Shown here: positions 27,932 through 36,084 of the stretch, piece after piece | Position numbering within the stretch: position 1 is the stretch's first letter | Layout of the letters: every line of letters starts with the position of its first letter | NCBI GenBank assembly: GCA_903889565.1 | Contig: CAISYC010000044.1 | Coordinates: 17,971-81,970, forward strand | DNA: 64,000 bases | DNA from: an uncultured beta proteobacterium | GTDB taxonomy: Bacteria; Pseudomonadota; Gammaproteobacteria; Burkholderiales; SG8-41 | Direction of reading: 5' to 3' | Made by a program: the position numbers and the translations under genes | The notes under the pieces: model-generated | What the model was told of the DNA's origin: nothing | Database searches by the model: none | Seen by the model: only the letters and a program-made list of their open reading frames with translations

Positions 27932-28903
27932 GTGAAATCATTTTCCGTGTTGATATTGATCGCATGCGGATTCGGCGTTGCGATGCCGGCCGCCGTCGCG
28001 CAGAACTATCCGGCCAAACCCGTGCGCTGGATCGTTCCCTTTCCGCCGGGCGGCGGCACCGATCTGATTTCGCGCACGCTGGCGGCGAAATTGTCCGAGA
28101 CGTGGAATGTGCAGGTGGTCGCCGACAACCGTCCGGGCGGCGGCGGCACCATCGGCATGGGCATCGCGGCGAAAACGCCGGCCGACGGCTATACGCTGGT
28201 GCTCGGACAGGCATCGAACGTAACGGTGGCGCCCGGTCTTTACGACAAAATTTCCTATGACCCGGTGAAGGATCTGCAGCCGCTGACACAGGTGATCTCG
28301 ACACCACTGGTGATCGTGTCGCACCCGTCGTTTCCGGCGAAAAGCATCCGCGAGCTGGTCGTCTATGCCAAAAGCAAACCCGACGCGGTGACTTTCGGTT
28401 CGCCGGGCAACGGCACCATCGGCCACCTGTCGGTTGAAATGTTGAAGTCGATGGCCGGCATCAAAATGCTGCATATTCCGTACAAGGGCGCCACGCTCGC
28501 GATCACCGAACTGATCGGCGGCCAGATCACGATTTATTCGAGCAGCATGCCGCCGGCGCTGCCGCTGGTGAATGCCGGCAAGCTGCGCGCGCTGGGGGTG
28601 ACCGGCGCGAAACGCCTGGCGCCGCTACCGGCGGTGCCGACGGTCGCCGAGAGCGGCGTCAAGGATTACGAGGCAGTCAATTGGTATGGCGTGATGATGC
28701 CCGCCGGCGCAGCGCGGGAACTGGTGACCCGTTTGCACGGCGATCTGGTCAGGCTGCTGCGTCAGCCCGAAGTGCAGGAACGGTTTGCCAGCGAGGGCGG
28801 CGAGATTGTTGCCAATACGCCGGAGGAGTTCGGCGCCTTCATTCGCCGCGACATCCCGAAATGGACGCGGGTGATCAAGGCCGCGCAGATCAAGGTCGAT
28901 TGA
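27932..28903 (+). CDS. Bug-family tripartite tricarboxylate receptor
   Basis: Periplasmic solute receptor, 323 residues with signal peptide to about residue 22 (ending PAAVAQ), followed by the family blocks YPAKPVRWIVPFPPGG, ADNRPGGGGTIGM and PYKGATLAITELIGGQI. These receptors are greatly expanded in Burkholderiales and usually act without a linked membrane component. Start chosen as GTG 27932 because GGAGG ends 5 nt upstream; ATG 27920 in frame would put that site inside the gene. It presumably captures the carboxylate used by the surrounding enzymes. Confidence 0.93.
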   Translation: MKSFSVLILIACGFGVAMPAAVAQNYPAKPVRWIVPFPPGGGTDLISRTLAAKLSETWNVQVVADNRPGGGGTIGMGIAAKTPADGYTLVLGQASNVTVAPGLYDKISYDPVKDLQPLTQVISTPLVIVSHPSFPAKSIRELVVYAKSKPDAVTFGSPGNGTIGHLSVEMLKSMAGIKMLHIPYKGATLAITELIGGQITIYSSSMPPALPLVNAGKLRALGVTGAKRLAPLPAVPTVAESGVKDYEAVNWYGVMMPAGAARELVTRLHGDLVRLLRQPEVQERFASEGGEIVANTPEEFGAFIRRDIPKWTRVIKAAQIKVD

Positions 28904-28912
28904 GGAGTAACG

Positions 28913-29707
28913 ATGGATCTCGGACTCAGAGGCAGGCTCGCGCTGGTCACCGGCTCGACTGCCGGTATCGGTTATGCCATCGCCCAGGGTTTGCTCGCCG
29001 AGGGCGCGCGCGTGGTCGTCAATGGCCGCACGCCGGCGCGCGTGGCGGCGGCCATCGAAGGCCTCAACGCATCGGGTCGTGTGTTTGGTGTTGCCGCCGA
29101 CATGGCCACCGTCGAGGGGGCGGCCACCGTGGTCGCCGCCGTCAATGCCATCGGCAAACTCGATGTGCTGGTCAACAACGTCGGTTACTTTGAAGTCAAA
29201 CCGCTGGCCGAACTCGAAGACACCGACTGGGATGCCATGTTCCAGCTGAACGTCATGAGCGCGGTGCGCATGAGCAAGGCGTTCCTGCCCGGCATGCTCG
29301 AACGCAACAGCGGCCGCATTGTATTCATCGCTTCCGAGCAGAGCGTGAAACCCAATCCGGTGATGCTGCATTACGCCATGAGCAAGGCAGCCATGGTGTC
29401 GGTCGCGCGCGGGCTGGCCGAAGCGACCAAAGGCAGCGGCGTGACCGTCAACAGCGCGCTGGTCGGCGCGACCTGGAGCGACGGCGTCGATGTGTTCATG
29501 CAAAAGATGGCGCAGGCGCAGGGCCTGTCTGTCGAACAAATGACCGCTGATTATTTTAAAACCGAGGCGGGCAACTCCCTGCTCCAGCGCTTCGCCACGC
29601 CAAAGGAAATCGCCGATCAGATCGTGTTTCTGTGTTCGGCCAATGCATCGGCGGTCAACGGGGCTGCGCAGCGCGTGGATGGCGGTATCATTCGCGCGAT
29701 GTTGTAA
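28913..29707 (+). CDS. short-chain dehydrogenase/reductase
   Basis: 264 residues of the classical SDR family. Cofactor motif TGSTAGIGYA at 14-23, NNVG at about 90, catalytic Ser in FIASEQS and Tyr-x3-Lys in YAMSKAA. The C-terminus VNGAAQRVDGGI is typical. NAD(P) preference is not clear. It sits 9 bp after the Bug receptor in the same operon, so it probably acts on the imported substrate. Confidence 0.92.
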   Translation: MDLGLRGRLALVTGSTAGIGYAIAQGLLAEGARVVVNGRTPARVAAAIEGLNASGRVFGVAADMATVEGAATVVAAVNAIGKLDVLVNNVGYFEVKPLAELEDTDWDAMFQLNVMSAVRMSKAFLPGMLERNSGRIVFIASEQSVKPNPVMLHYAMSKAAMVSVARGLAEATKGSGVTVNSALVGATWSDGVDVFMQKMAQAQGLSVEQMTADYFKTEAGNSLLQRFATPKEIADQIVFLCSANASAVNGAAQRVDGGIIRAML

Positions 29708-29728
29708 TTCCCATTTCCGAAATTCCTC

Positions 29729-30742
29729 ATGCCGAACAAATCCATCGAAGAACTGACCGCGCTCGCCGCCGCAGCGCTCAAAGCCCATGGCGCATCCGAG
29801 ACCATGGCGCGCACCACCGCCAGATATCTGGTCGCAGCCGACACGCAGGGCCTTGCCACCCACGGCGTGATGCGCGTGCCGGGTTACTGCGGTCATCTCG
29901 GTGTCGGTCGCGCGAATGGCGCCGCGGTGCCGAAAATCATCAACGAGAAACCCGCCGCCTGCCTGATCGACGCCGGCAACGGCCTTGGTTTCGAGGCCTG
30001 CGAAATGGCGGTGGCGCAGGCGGTGGCGCGGGCGCGCGCCGAGGGCATGGGTTTCGCCGGCGTCACCAACAGTCATCATTGCGGTGCGCTCGGTATTCTG
30101 CTCGAACCGGTTGCCGCGGCCGGCATGGTCGGGCTCGCTTTCAGTAACGCGTCCTCGGCGATCATGCCGTGGGGCGGCACGCGAGCGATCTTCGGCACCA
30201 ATCCGGTGGCGGCGATATTCGCGCGCAAGAGCGCGCCGCCGATCGTGGTCGATCTGTCGCTGACGCAGGTTACACGCGGCCAGATCATGCTCAACGTCAA
30301 GGCCGGCAAGCCGATTCCCGACGGCTGGGGCATGGACCGCGATGGCAATCCCACCAACGACGCGCAGAAAATTCTCGTCGGCGGCAGTCTCTACGCGGTC
30401 GGCGGATTGAAAGGTACGATGCTGGCCCTCGCCGTCGAATTGATCTGCTGCGCGTTGACCGGCGCGGCGCTGTCGCATGAAGTGGCCTCCATGCATACCA
30501 ATGAAGGGCCGCCGCTGCGTCTCGGGCAATCCTTCATTGCCATCGATCCGGGCGCGCTGGCCGGCAGCGAAGTTTATTTCGAGCGCGTCGAAACGCTGGT
30601 CGCAGCGATACTCGCCGACGAAGGCGTGCGCCTGCCCGGCGACCGCCGGCATGCGCTGGCCGCCGCCGGCGCAAACGAGGGATTGAATATCGACGGTGAA
30701 CTCCTGACGCAGTTGCAGGTGCTGGCGCGGGGTGCATCATGA
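29729..30742 (+). CDS. Ldh2-family malate/L-lactate/ureidoglycolate dehydrogenase
   Basis: 337 residues of the NAD(P)-dependent Ldh_2 family. Conserved blocks THGVMRVPGY, GFAGVTNSHHCGALG, NASSAIMPWGGTRAIFGTNP and VVDLSLTQVTRGQI. Substrate among 2-hydroxy acids cannot be resolved. 21 bp after the SDR and overlapping the next gene by 4 bp. Together with the receptor, SDR and CoA enzymes it suggests breakdown of a hydroxylated carboxylic acid. Confidence 0.92.
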   Translation: MPNKSIEELTALAAAALKAHGASETMARTTARYLVAADTQGLATHGVMRVPGYCGHLGVGRANGAAVPKIINEKPAACLIDAGNGLGFEACEMAVAQAVARARAEGMGFAGVTNSHHCGALGILLEPVAAAGMVGLAFSNASSAIMPWGGTRAIFGTNPVAAIFARKSAPPIVVDLSLTQVTRGQIMLNVKAGKPIPDGWGMDRDGNPTNDAQKILVGGSLYAVGGLKGTMLALAVELICCALTGAALSHEVASMHTNEGPPLRLGQSFIAIDPGALAGSEVYFERVETLVAAILADEGVRLPGDRRHALAAAGANEGLNIDGELLTQLQVLARGAS

Positions 30743-31452
30743 AATGGATCGTGTGGTTGATGGCGTTTGCCGCCGGCGCTGTGCCCGCGGCTGAACCCGC
30801 AGTGCAGCCCGGCAACTACGTGACTGAACGCGGCTGGGGCAATCTCAAAATTGAGTCTGACAAGAGCGGCGCGCTGAAGTTTTCCATCGAAGCCATGGGC
30901 GGCAACGCGCACAGCTGTTCGCTCGACGGCGAAATCCGCGACGGCCGCGCCACGCTCGAAGCGATGGATCCGGGCAAGCCCTGTGTCGTGACATTCAAGC
31001 GCGCGGCAGATGGCGTGGCGGTCGACAGCGTCGATCCGCAACTATGCCGCTACTATTGCGGAATGCGGGCGACCTTCGAGGGCATCTATCTGAAACCGGC
31101 GCCAGGTTGCGCGCCGGCAGCGCTCAAACGCGCGCGCGACGATTTCAAGCGGCTCTACGACCGCAAAGACTATGCGGCTGCGCGCGCGAAACTGGAGCCG
31201 GCCCTCAACAATTGCGTGAAGACCCTCGACTGGCTGGAAACCGGCTGGATGCGCAACGATCTCGCGCTGACGCAGTTCCGGCTCGGTGATGCCGCAGGCT
31301 GTCTGCGCACGCTCGAACCGCTTGCAGCGGACGCGGCGAAAAGCGAAGCGCAGATTCGCGACGACCTGCCGCCATCCGATGCCGATAACTGGCTGCCCAT
31401 CGCCAAGGCCGCGCGCACCAACCTGAGACTGTGCGCCGCCGCCGGTAAATGA
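30739..31452 (+). CDS. hypothetical exported protein (237 aa)
   Basis: Not recognised. Signal peptide MKWIVWLMAFAAGAVPAAEP, then a beta-rich domain with four cysteines (HSCSLDG, GKPCVV, LCRYYCG) similar in pattern to LprI-type lysozyme-inhibitor N-terminal domains, followed by a helical TPR-like region from about 115 (ALKRARDDFKRLYDRKDYAAARAKL). Overlaps the Ldh2 gene by ATGA, so it is cotranscribed with the catabolic genes although its product looks unrelated. Confidence 0.72.
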   Translation: MKWIVWLMAFAAGAVPAAEPAVQPGNYVTERGWGNLKIESDKSGALKFSIEAMGGNAHSCSLDGEIRDGRATLEAMDPGKPCVVTFKRAADGVAVDSVDPQLCRYYCGMRATFEGIYLKPAPGCAPAALKRARDDFKRLYDRKDYAAARAKLEPALNNCVKTLDWLETGWMRNDLALTQFRLGDAAGCLRTLEPLAADAAKSEAQIRDDLPPSDADNWLPIAKAARTNLRLCAAAGK

Positions 31453-31506
31453 ACGGCCGCCGCCCTGGAAAACACGAAGGGCCGCGCCGCGGATTTTGAA
31501 TCGGCG

Positions 31507-32643
31507 CTAGTTGCGCGCGTGATTGCGCCGGCTGATCGCGCCGCCGATGGCGAGACAGCCTGCATTGGCGAGAAATACCGCGGCCATGCCGGCCGCCGAG
31601 CCGAGCGCGCCGAACACCAGCGGCACCGCAAACTGCATGATCTGGTTGGCGGTGATGCGGATGCCGGCCGCTTCGCCGGCGCGCCCCGGCGGTGAGGCGT
31701 CATAGACCAGCGTCAGCGACAGCGGCTGGCCGCAGCCGCAGCCGATGCCGAGAATGAACGAGACGATGGCGAGCGTCCATGCGCCGTGCAGCAGCGGAAA
31801 CAGGCAGAACGCCGCGCAGGCGACGAACATCGCGTAGGTCAGCAGTTGCGGCGCACTGGCGCGTCGGAGCGCCACCGGCAGCACCGCGCGCACCAGAATG
31901 ATCGACACGGCGAAGGCGCTGAGCACAAGGCCGATCGCGGTGGCCGACAAACCCTGCTGGGTGCCGTAGATCGGCATGAAGGATTGATACAGGTTCCACG
32001 CGCCGGAGATGATGGCGCTGGCGACCAGCGCGTTGCGCAGCGGCGCGATGCGCACGAGATCGATGGCGCTGCCGGCAGCCGCGCCGGATTTCACATGCAC
32101 ATCCGGAATCCAGCGCGCGCCCATGAGGCAGATCGCGGTCGCCGGCAGCAGCGGCAGCGACAGCGCCAGAAATGTTTTGCCGTAACCGGTTTCGTCGATC
32201 ATGAAGCCGGCGAACAGCGGGCCGGTGAAATTCGCCGCGGCAAAACCCAGGCTGATCAGATTGAAGTTGCGCGCGCGCTCGGCCGGTTCGGCAATTGCGC
32301 CGCCGAGGGTCTGCGTTGCGATCTGAAACACCATGAAGGCAATGCCGAGCAGGGTCGAGGTGAAATAGAGCGTGGTCAGCGACGGCCACAGCCACGGCAG
32401 CAGCAGCGCGATGCCGATGCCGCCGGTACCGAAGATAAGCGGAATCTTGTAGCCGAGGCGGTCGATCAGGCGCCCCGCCGGCAGCGCCAGCGCGATCGGC
32501 ACCATCGAGTAGAGCGAGACCACGGTGCCGACGACGAAGGGTGTCGCGCCCTGATCGACTGCATACAGCGACACCGCCAGCCGGCTGCCGGCAAAGCCGA
32601 TATGCCCGAGAAACGTCAGCAGTACGACGATGTATAAAGCCAT
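31507..32643 (-). CDS. MFS transporter
   Basis: 378 residues with about 12 hydrophobic segments. The loop motif GRLIDRLGYKIPL between TM2 and TM3 is the MFS signature. Signature of drug:proton antiporter-like members; substrate unknown. Converges on the catabolic operon 54 bp away. The next gene upstream is a separate lipoprotein gene. Confidence 0.88.
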   Translation of the reverse strand: MALYIVVLLTFLGHIGFAGSRLAVSLYAVDQGATPFVVGTVVSLYSMVPIALALPAGRLIDRLGYKIPLIFGTGGIGIALLLPWLWPSLTTLYFTSTLLGIAFMVFQIATQTLGGAIAEPAERARNFNLISLGFAAANFTGPLFAGFMIDETGYGKTFLALSLPLLPATAICLMGARWIPDVHVKSGAAAGSAIDLVRIAPLRNALVASAIISGAWNLYQSFMPIYGTQQGLSATAIGLVLSAFAVSIILVRAVLPVALRRASAPQLLTYAMFVACAAFCLFPLLHGAWTLAIVSFILGIGCGCGQPLSLTLVYDASPPGRAGEAAGIRITANQIMQFAVPLVFGALGSAAGMAAVFLANAGCLAIGGAISRRNHARN

Positions 32644-32740
32644 GCGTCAATTCAATCCCGAGCCGCGGATTGCGCGGCTCGAACAGGGGTTGCGGTGCTG
32701 CCGCGATGCCGTCGCGCGGGCGCGACGCGGCGCCGGCATT

Positions 32741-33295
32741 TCAGGGATTGCGCGGGTCTTTGCTAGTGGACGAGCGCAGAACGTCCCACAGATAGGGGAT
32801 GCCGGAAGTGTCGCGCGCCGGTTTGGCCGCCGGCGCCACGCTGGCGCTGCCGCTCTGCACCGGCGCAACGGCTGTTGCCGCGGCGGCATTCGGCGCAGCG
32901 CCCGGCGCCGTTGCTGCAGCGGCGGCCGGTTGCGCGTTGCCTGCGGCAGCAGCGGCGGGGGCCTGACGGGTGGCGCCGGCCGGCGTGTACTTGTAGGCCG
33001 TCAGCACGCCCTTGTCGTCGAAGGAGAAGGTGACGGTTTCCGTCGTGCCGGTGAGCGAACCGACGACCGGCCCGACAGCGCCGCCGTTGCCGTCCTCGGC
33101 ATGCACATAGACGGCCGATTGCGTGCCGTCGATATTCTTCGAGAGGAAATTGGGGCGGCCGAAGCGGCTGTAGATTTCGTTTGCGGTGGTTTGTCCGACG
33201 CGGTTTTCGCCGAGCTTCGCTGCGTCGATTTTGGGGCCGTTGGACGCGCAGCCGAACAGTGCGGCGAGCAGCGCCGCAGCCAGTAGATTTTTCAT
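32741..33295 (-). CDS. lipoprotein, SmpA/BamE-like domain with Ala-rich tail
   Basis: 184 residues. Lipobox LLAALFGCAS at about residue 8-17 gives a lipidated cysteine. The middle domain (VGQTTANEIYSRFGRPNFLSK...) has the layout of SmpA/OmlA-like outer-membrane lipoproteins, where a short helix GxTxxxVxxxxGxP is typical. A long Ala/Pro-rich segment follows and ends in RDTSGIPYLWDVLRSS. Function in the envelope is likely; details unknown. ATG 33295 was chosen over earlier starts because it places the lipobox correctly. Confidence 0.8.
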   Translation of the reverse strand: MKNLLAAALLAALFGCASNGPKIDAAKLGENRVGQTTANEIYSRFGRPNFLSKNIDGTQSAVYVHAEDGNGGAVGPVVGSLTGTTETVTFSFDDKGVLTAYKYTPAGATRQAPAAAAAGNAQPAAAAATAPGAAPNAAAATAVAPVQSGSASVAPAAKPARDTSGIPYLWDVLRSSTSKDPRNP

Positions 33296-33365
33296 TGCCG
33301 TAATTCCGCAGTCGACATCAATGCGCAAATGGTAACACGCACCCCGCTGCGCTCGCGCGCCGCGC

Positions 33366-33776
33366 TCAGCGCGGACGTTGCTGCGGGCTTTTCGGCAGCG
33401 CGTCGATATTCATCACCCAGTCGAGCGCCGAGCGGCACCAGCCCTGGCGCGAGGGCTTCAATTCGCGGCGCTGGCGCATGGTGCCGACACGTATGCCGTA
33501 GAACTCGGGATTGCCGACGGTAGTGGCGTAGAGCGGTGTGCCGCAGCGCGGACAGAATGCATGCGCGCGCTTGTTGCCGCTTTCCGCCGTTTTGATGTAA
33601 ATCGTCGGCTCGCCGCTCAGCAGATTGAACGCGCCCTTCAGCGATTGCGCGGTGACGCGGTAGGCGCTGCCGGTGATGTGCTGGCAATCGGTGCAATGAC
33701 AGATGCCGACCGCTGCCGGGTCGATCTCCGCTTCGAATTGAATGAATCCGCAATGACAGCCGCCGTCGACGTGCAT
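33366..33776 (-). CDS. GFA-family (Gfa-like) zinc protein
   Basis: 136 residues of the glutathione-dependent formaldehyde-activating enzyme family. All zinc cysteines are visible: CHC in GGCHCGFIQF, CHCTDC and CPRCGTPLY. The family covers many proteins without formaldehyde activity, so the substrate is open. Start MHVDGG at 33776 has GGGAGGAAAA before it. Confidence 0.9.
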   Translation of the reverse strand: MHVDGGCHCGFIQFEAEIDPAAVGICHCTDCQHITGSAYRVTAQSLKGAFNLLSGEPTIYIKTAESGNKRAHAFCPRCGTPLYATTVGNPEFYGIRVGTMRQRRELKPSRQGWCRSALDWVMNIDALPKSPQQRPR

Positions 33777-33862
33777 GATTTTCCTCCCGTTGTTTTCGGC
33801 GCAAAGAATACCACCGGCGCCGAATTTGCTACCATTTTGCGTCGCGCGAATCATTGCGCCCA

Positions 33863-34687
33863 ATGGCGATCCGGATGTCGAAGCTGCCGCGTTACCTTCA
33901 CGGTGTTGGTTTTGCATGCGCGTTCGCGCTCGCGAGCGCGGTGTGCGCGCAGAACTACCAGCCGGTGATCGGGCAGGGCGGCAAGGACGTGGTGTGGGTG
34001 CCGACGCCCGATGTGATGGTCGAAAAAATGCTCGACATGGCCGCCGTTACGCCGCGCGACTACGTGATCGATCTCGGTTCCGGCGACGGCCGCAACATCA
34101 TCGGTGCGGCGAAACGCGGCGCGCGCGGGCTCGGCGTCGAATACAACCCCGATCTGGTCAGGCTCTCGCGCCAGCGCGCGGCCGCGGCCGGCGTTGCTGA
34201 CCTCGCGCAGATCGTCGAGGGCGACATGTATGCGGCGGACATTGCGGCGGCCAGCGTGCTGATGCTGTTCCTTGTGCCCGAGAACCTGCGCCGCCTGCTG
34301 CCGGCGTTTCTGACCTTGCCGCCGGGCGCGCGCATCGTTTCCAATACCTACGAGATTCCGGGCTGGCCGGCGGTCAAATCCGAAACAGTGCGCGAGGACT
34401 GTCGCGCCTTCTGCATCGTGTTTTATTACGTCGTGCCGGCGAAGGTGGAGGGCGTCTGGCGCATGCCCGAGGGCGACCTCGCGCTCGATCAGGAATTCCA
34501 GCGCGTGAGCGGCAGTTATGACTTCGACGGCATCGCGCTGCCGGTCGAGAACGGCGTGCTCGAAGGCGCTGCGATCCGTTTCACGATCAACGGCGTCGAA
34601 TACCGCGGACGTGTCGAGGGCGACGTCATGCAAGGCACGGCGCAGGGCAGAAGCCGCAGTTTCGAATGGCGCGCCACGCGCCCGTAG
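33863..34687 (+). CDS. class I SAM methyltransferase with signal peptide
   Basis: 274 residues. Rossmann motif I is VIDLGSGDGRNIIGAAKRG, motif post-I GVEYNPDLV, motif II IVEGDMYAAD. The unusual part is the N-terminus: a basic start followed by GVGFACAFALASAVCAQNY, which looks like a cleavable signal peptide. SAM is not available in the periplasm, so either the leader is not cleaved or the product works in an unexpected place. A C-terminal beta domain follows from about 190. Homologs with such leaders occur in Burkholderiales as far as I recall. Confidence 0.82.
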   Translation: MAIRMSKLPRYLHGVGFACAFALASAVCAQNYQPVIGQGGKDVVWVPTPDVMVEKMLDMAAVTPRDYVIDLGSGDGRNIIGAAKRGARGLGVEYNPDLVRLSRQRAAAAGVADLAQIVEGDMYAADIAAASVLMLFLVPENLRRLLPAFLTLPPGARIVSNTYEIPGWPAVKSETVREDCRAFCIVFYYVVPAKVEGVWRMPEGDLALDQEFQRVSGSYDFDGIALPVENGVLEGAAIRFTINGVEYRGRVEGDVMQGTAQGRSRSFEWRATRP

Positions 34688-34697
34688 CGCACCACCC

Positions 34698-34719
34698 GTA
34701 GCGCAGGCGACCCGCCTGC
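34698..34719. repeat. REP-type hairpin copy
   Basis: 22-bp unit GTAGC + GCAGGCG-ACC-CGCCTGC, identical to the unit at 47721-47742 next to the RAYT transposase. Lies in the intergenic gap between two converging genes, the usual place for dispersed REP units. A second GTAGCGC fragment is 8 bp before it. Confidence 0.8.
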
Positions 34720-34768
34720 AAAAACCGATCGCACTCGTAACGTCTGCCCCTGAACGCCCGTCGGATGG

Positions 34769-35704
34769 TTACAGCGCATCCCAGTATTGAATGATGCGTT
34801 TGCGCATCGCCGTATCGGGCAGCGTGCCGCGGCCGGCCTTCAGATTGTCGATCATGTATTCCGGTTTGTCGGTGCCCGGAATCACCGTCGTCACCGCCGG
34901 ATGCGAGAGGATGAATTTCAAAAAAAACTGCGCCCAGCTCGTCGCGCCGAATTCGGCGGCGAATTCCGGCAGCGCCTTGCCGGCGGCTTTTTTGAACATC
35001 GAGTTGCGGCCGAACGGCAGGTTGATCAGCACTGCGGCGCCGGCGTCCTGCGCGGCCGGCAGCAGGCTTGCCTCGGCCTCGCGGTCGCCGAGCGAATAAT
35101 TGACCTGAAAGAAGTCCGGCTTTTCGCGCGCCAGCACCCTGCCGATCGCTTCATAGGAGCGCGTCTGGCTGATCGTCATGCCGATGTATCGGCAGATGCC
35201 CTGACGCTTCCAGTCGCGCAGCAGGCCGAGGTCATAGTCGGGGTTGGCGACGTTCCACGCCTGCATCAGATCGACGTGATCGGTTTTCAGCCGGCGCAGC
35301 GAACTCTGCATCGAGGCGGTCGCCTCCTCGCGCGTCGCGCCGTACGAAAATTTGGTGGCGAGGAACAATTTTTCGCGCCCGCCGAGATCGGCCACCAGTT
35401 CACCGACGCGAGCCTCGGCGTGGCCGTACGAATGCGCGGTGTCGATCAGTTTGCCGCCGCCGGCAATCAGGGTTTCGATGACATGGCGGCGTTCCGCGTA
35501 TTTCACGGCGTCGTTTTCGAAGTCGAAGATCACTGCGGTGCCGATTCCGACGATCGGCAGCGCTTCGCCGCCGACCGGAATCGGCCGCGTGCGCAGCGCC
35601 TCTTCCGCCGCAAATGAAGGCTGGGTTGGCAGCAGACTGCCGAGGGCACCGGCGGCGCCGGCGGCGAGGACGCGGCGGCGAGCGGGATCGAGTGGCGGGT
35701 TCAT
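34769..35704 (-). CDS. aldo/keto reductase with Tat-like signal
   Basis: 311 residues. N-terminus PARRRVLAAGAAGALGSLLP is a twin-arginine-like export signal, followed by a TIM barrel with KLIDTAHSYGHAE (catalytic Asp and Tyr) and LATKFSYGA (Lys). The position of the catalytic histidine, in the strand VDLMQAWNV, reads Trp instead of His. Members with export signals are known; the His change may alter activity. Start at 35704; longer frames upstream lack family features. Confidence 0.85.
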   Translation of the reverse strand: MNPPLDPARRRVLAAGAAGALGSLLPTQPSFAAEEALRTRPIPVGGEALPIVGIGTAVIFDFENDAVKYAERRHVIETLIAGGGKLIDTAHSYGHAEARVGELVADLGGREKLFLATKFSYGATREEATASMQSSLRRLKTDHVDLMQAWNVANPDYDLGLLRDWKRQGICRYIGMTISQTRSYEAIGRVLAREKPDFFQVNYSLGDREAEASLLPAAQDAGAAVLINLPFGRNSMFKKAAGKALPEFAAEFGATSWAQFFLKFILSHPAVTTVIPGTDKPEYMIDNLKAGRGTLPDTAMRKRIIQYWDAL

Positions 35705-36084
35705 ATCCGAAGTGTACTCAAACGGCGGAAATGCGCGCCAACGTTCGAAAACGGAATTCGCGAAATGCACCGCCGCAATTAGAGCGCGGAACCAGTCGGG
35801 CGCGTGAGTGGCGGCGGCCTGATAAATTGATTTTTTGCAGCGCAAAAATGTTTTTTCTTGCTCGGTGGCAAAAAATGTTCCGGCGCCGCGGGCAATGCAA
35901 ACGGCATACCGGAAATTGGGGCGTAAAAATCTTTCTGTTCGGCTAAAGGTCGGCTTGCCACAAGCCGATACTCCCTACAGTTGATAGGGTTTTAGGCCGG
36001 CAGGGGTCGGCCATGGATGACGGCTATTCCGCCATCGCCTGCACCGGTGACGAAGCCGTCTTGCGGGTCCTGACTTGAAGGGAA
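35705..36084. other. 380-bp non-coding region before the chemoreceptor
   Basis: No convincing gene. AT content is higher than in neighbouring DNA, especially 35820-35950. It contains the sigma28-like promoter listed separately and a 21-codon ORF (36013-36078) that shows no ribosome site and is probably chance. Confidence 0.7.
35944..35971 (+). promoter_or_regulatory. sigma28 (FliA)-type promoter of the chemoreceptor gene
   Basis: TAAA (35944-35947), 16 bp, then GCCGATAC (35964-35971). The FliA consensus is TAAA-15-GCCGATAA, so the -10 matches at seven of eight positions and the spacer is one longer, which is tolerated. It lies 113 bp before the chemoreceptor start and points to it, fitting flagellar-class control. 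Confidence 0.75.

Noticed and set aside
28625..30652. 675-codon minus-strand frame opposite the SDR and Ldh2 genes
   Set aside because: Antisense to two well-supported enzymes; no family features.
36013..36078. 21-codon ORF before the chemoreceptor
   Set aside because: No ribosome site and no hydrophobic or leader-like features; probably chance.
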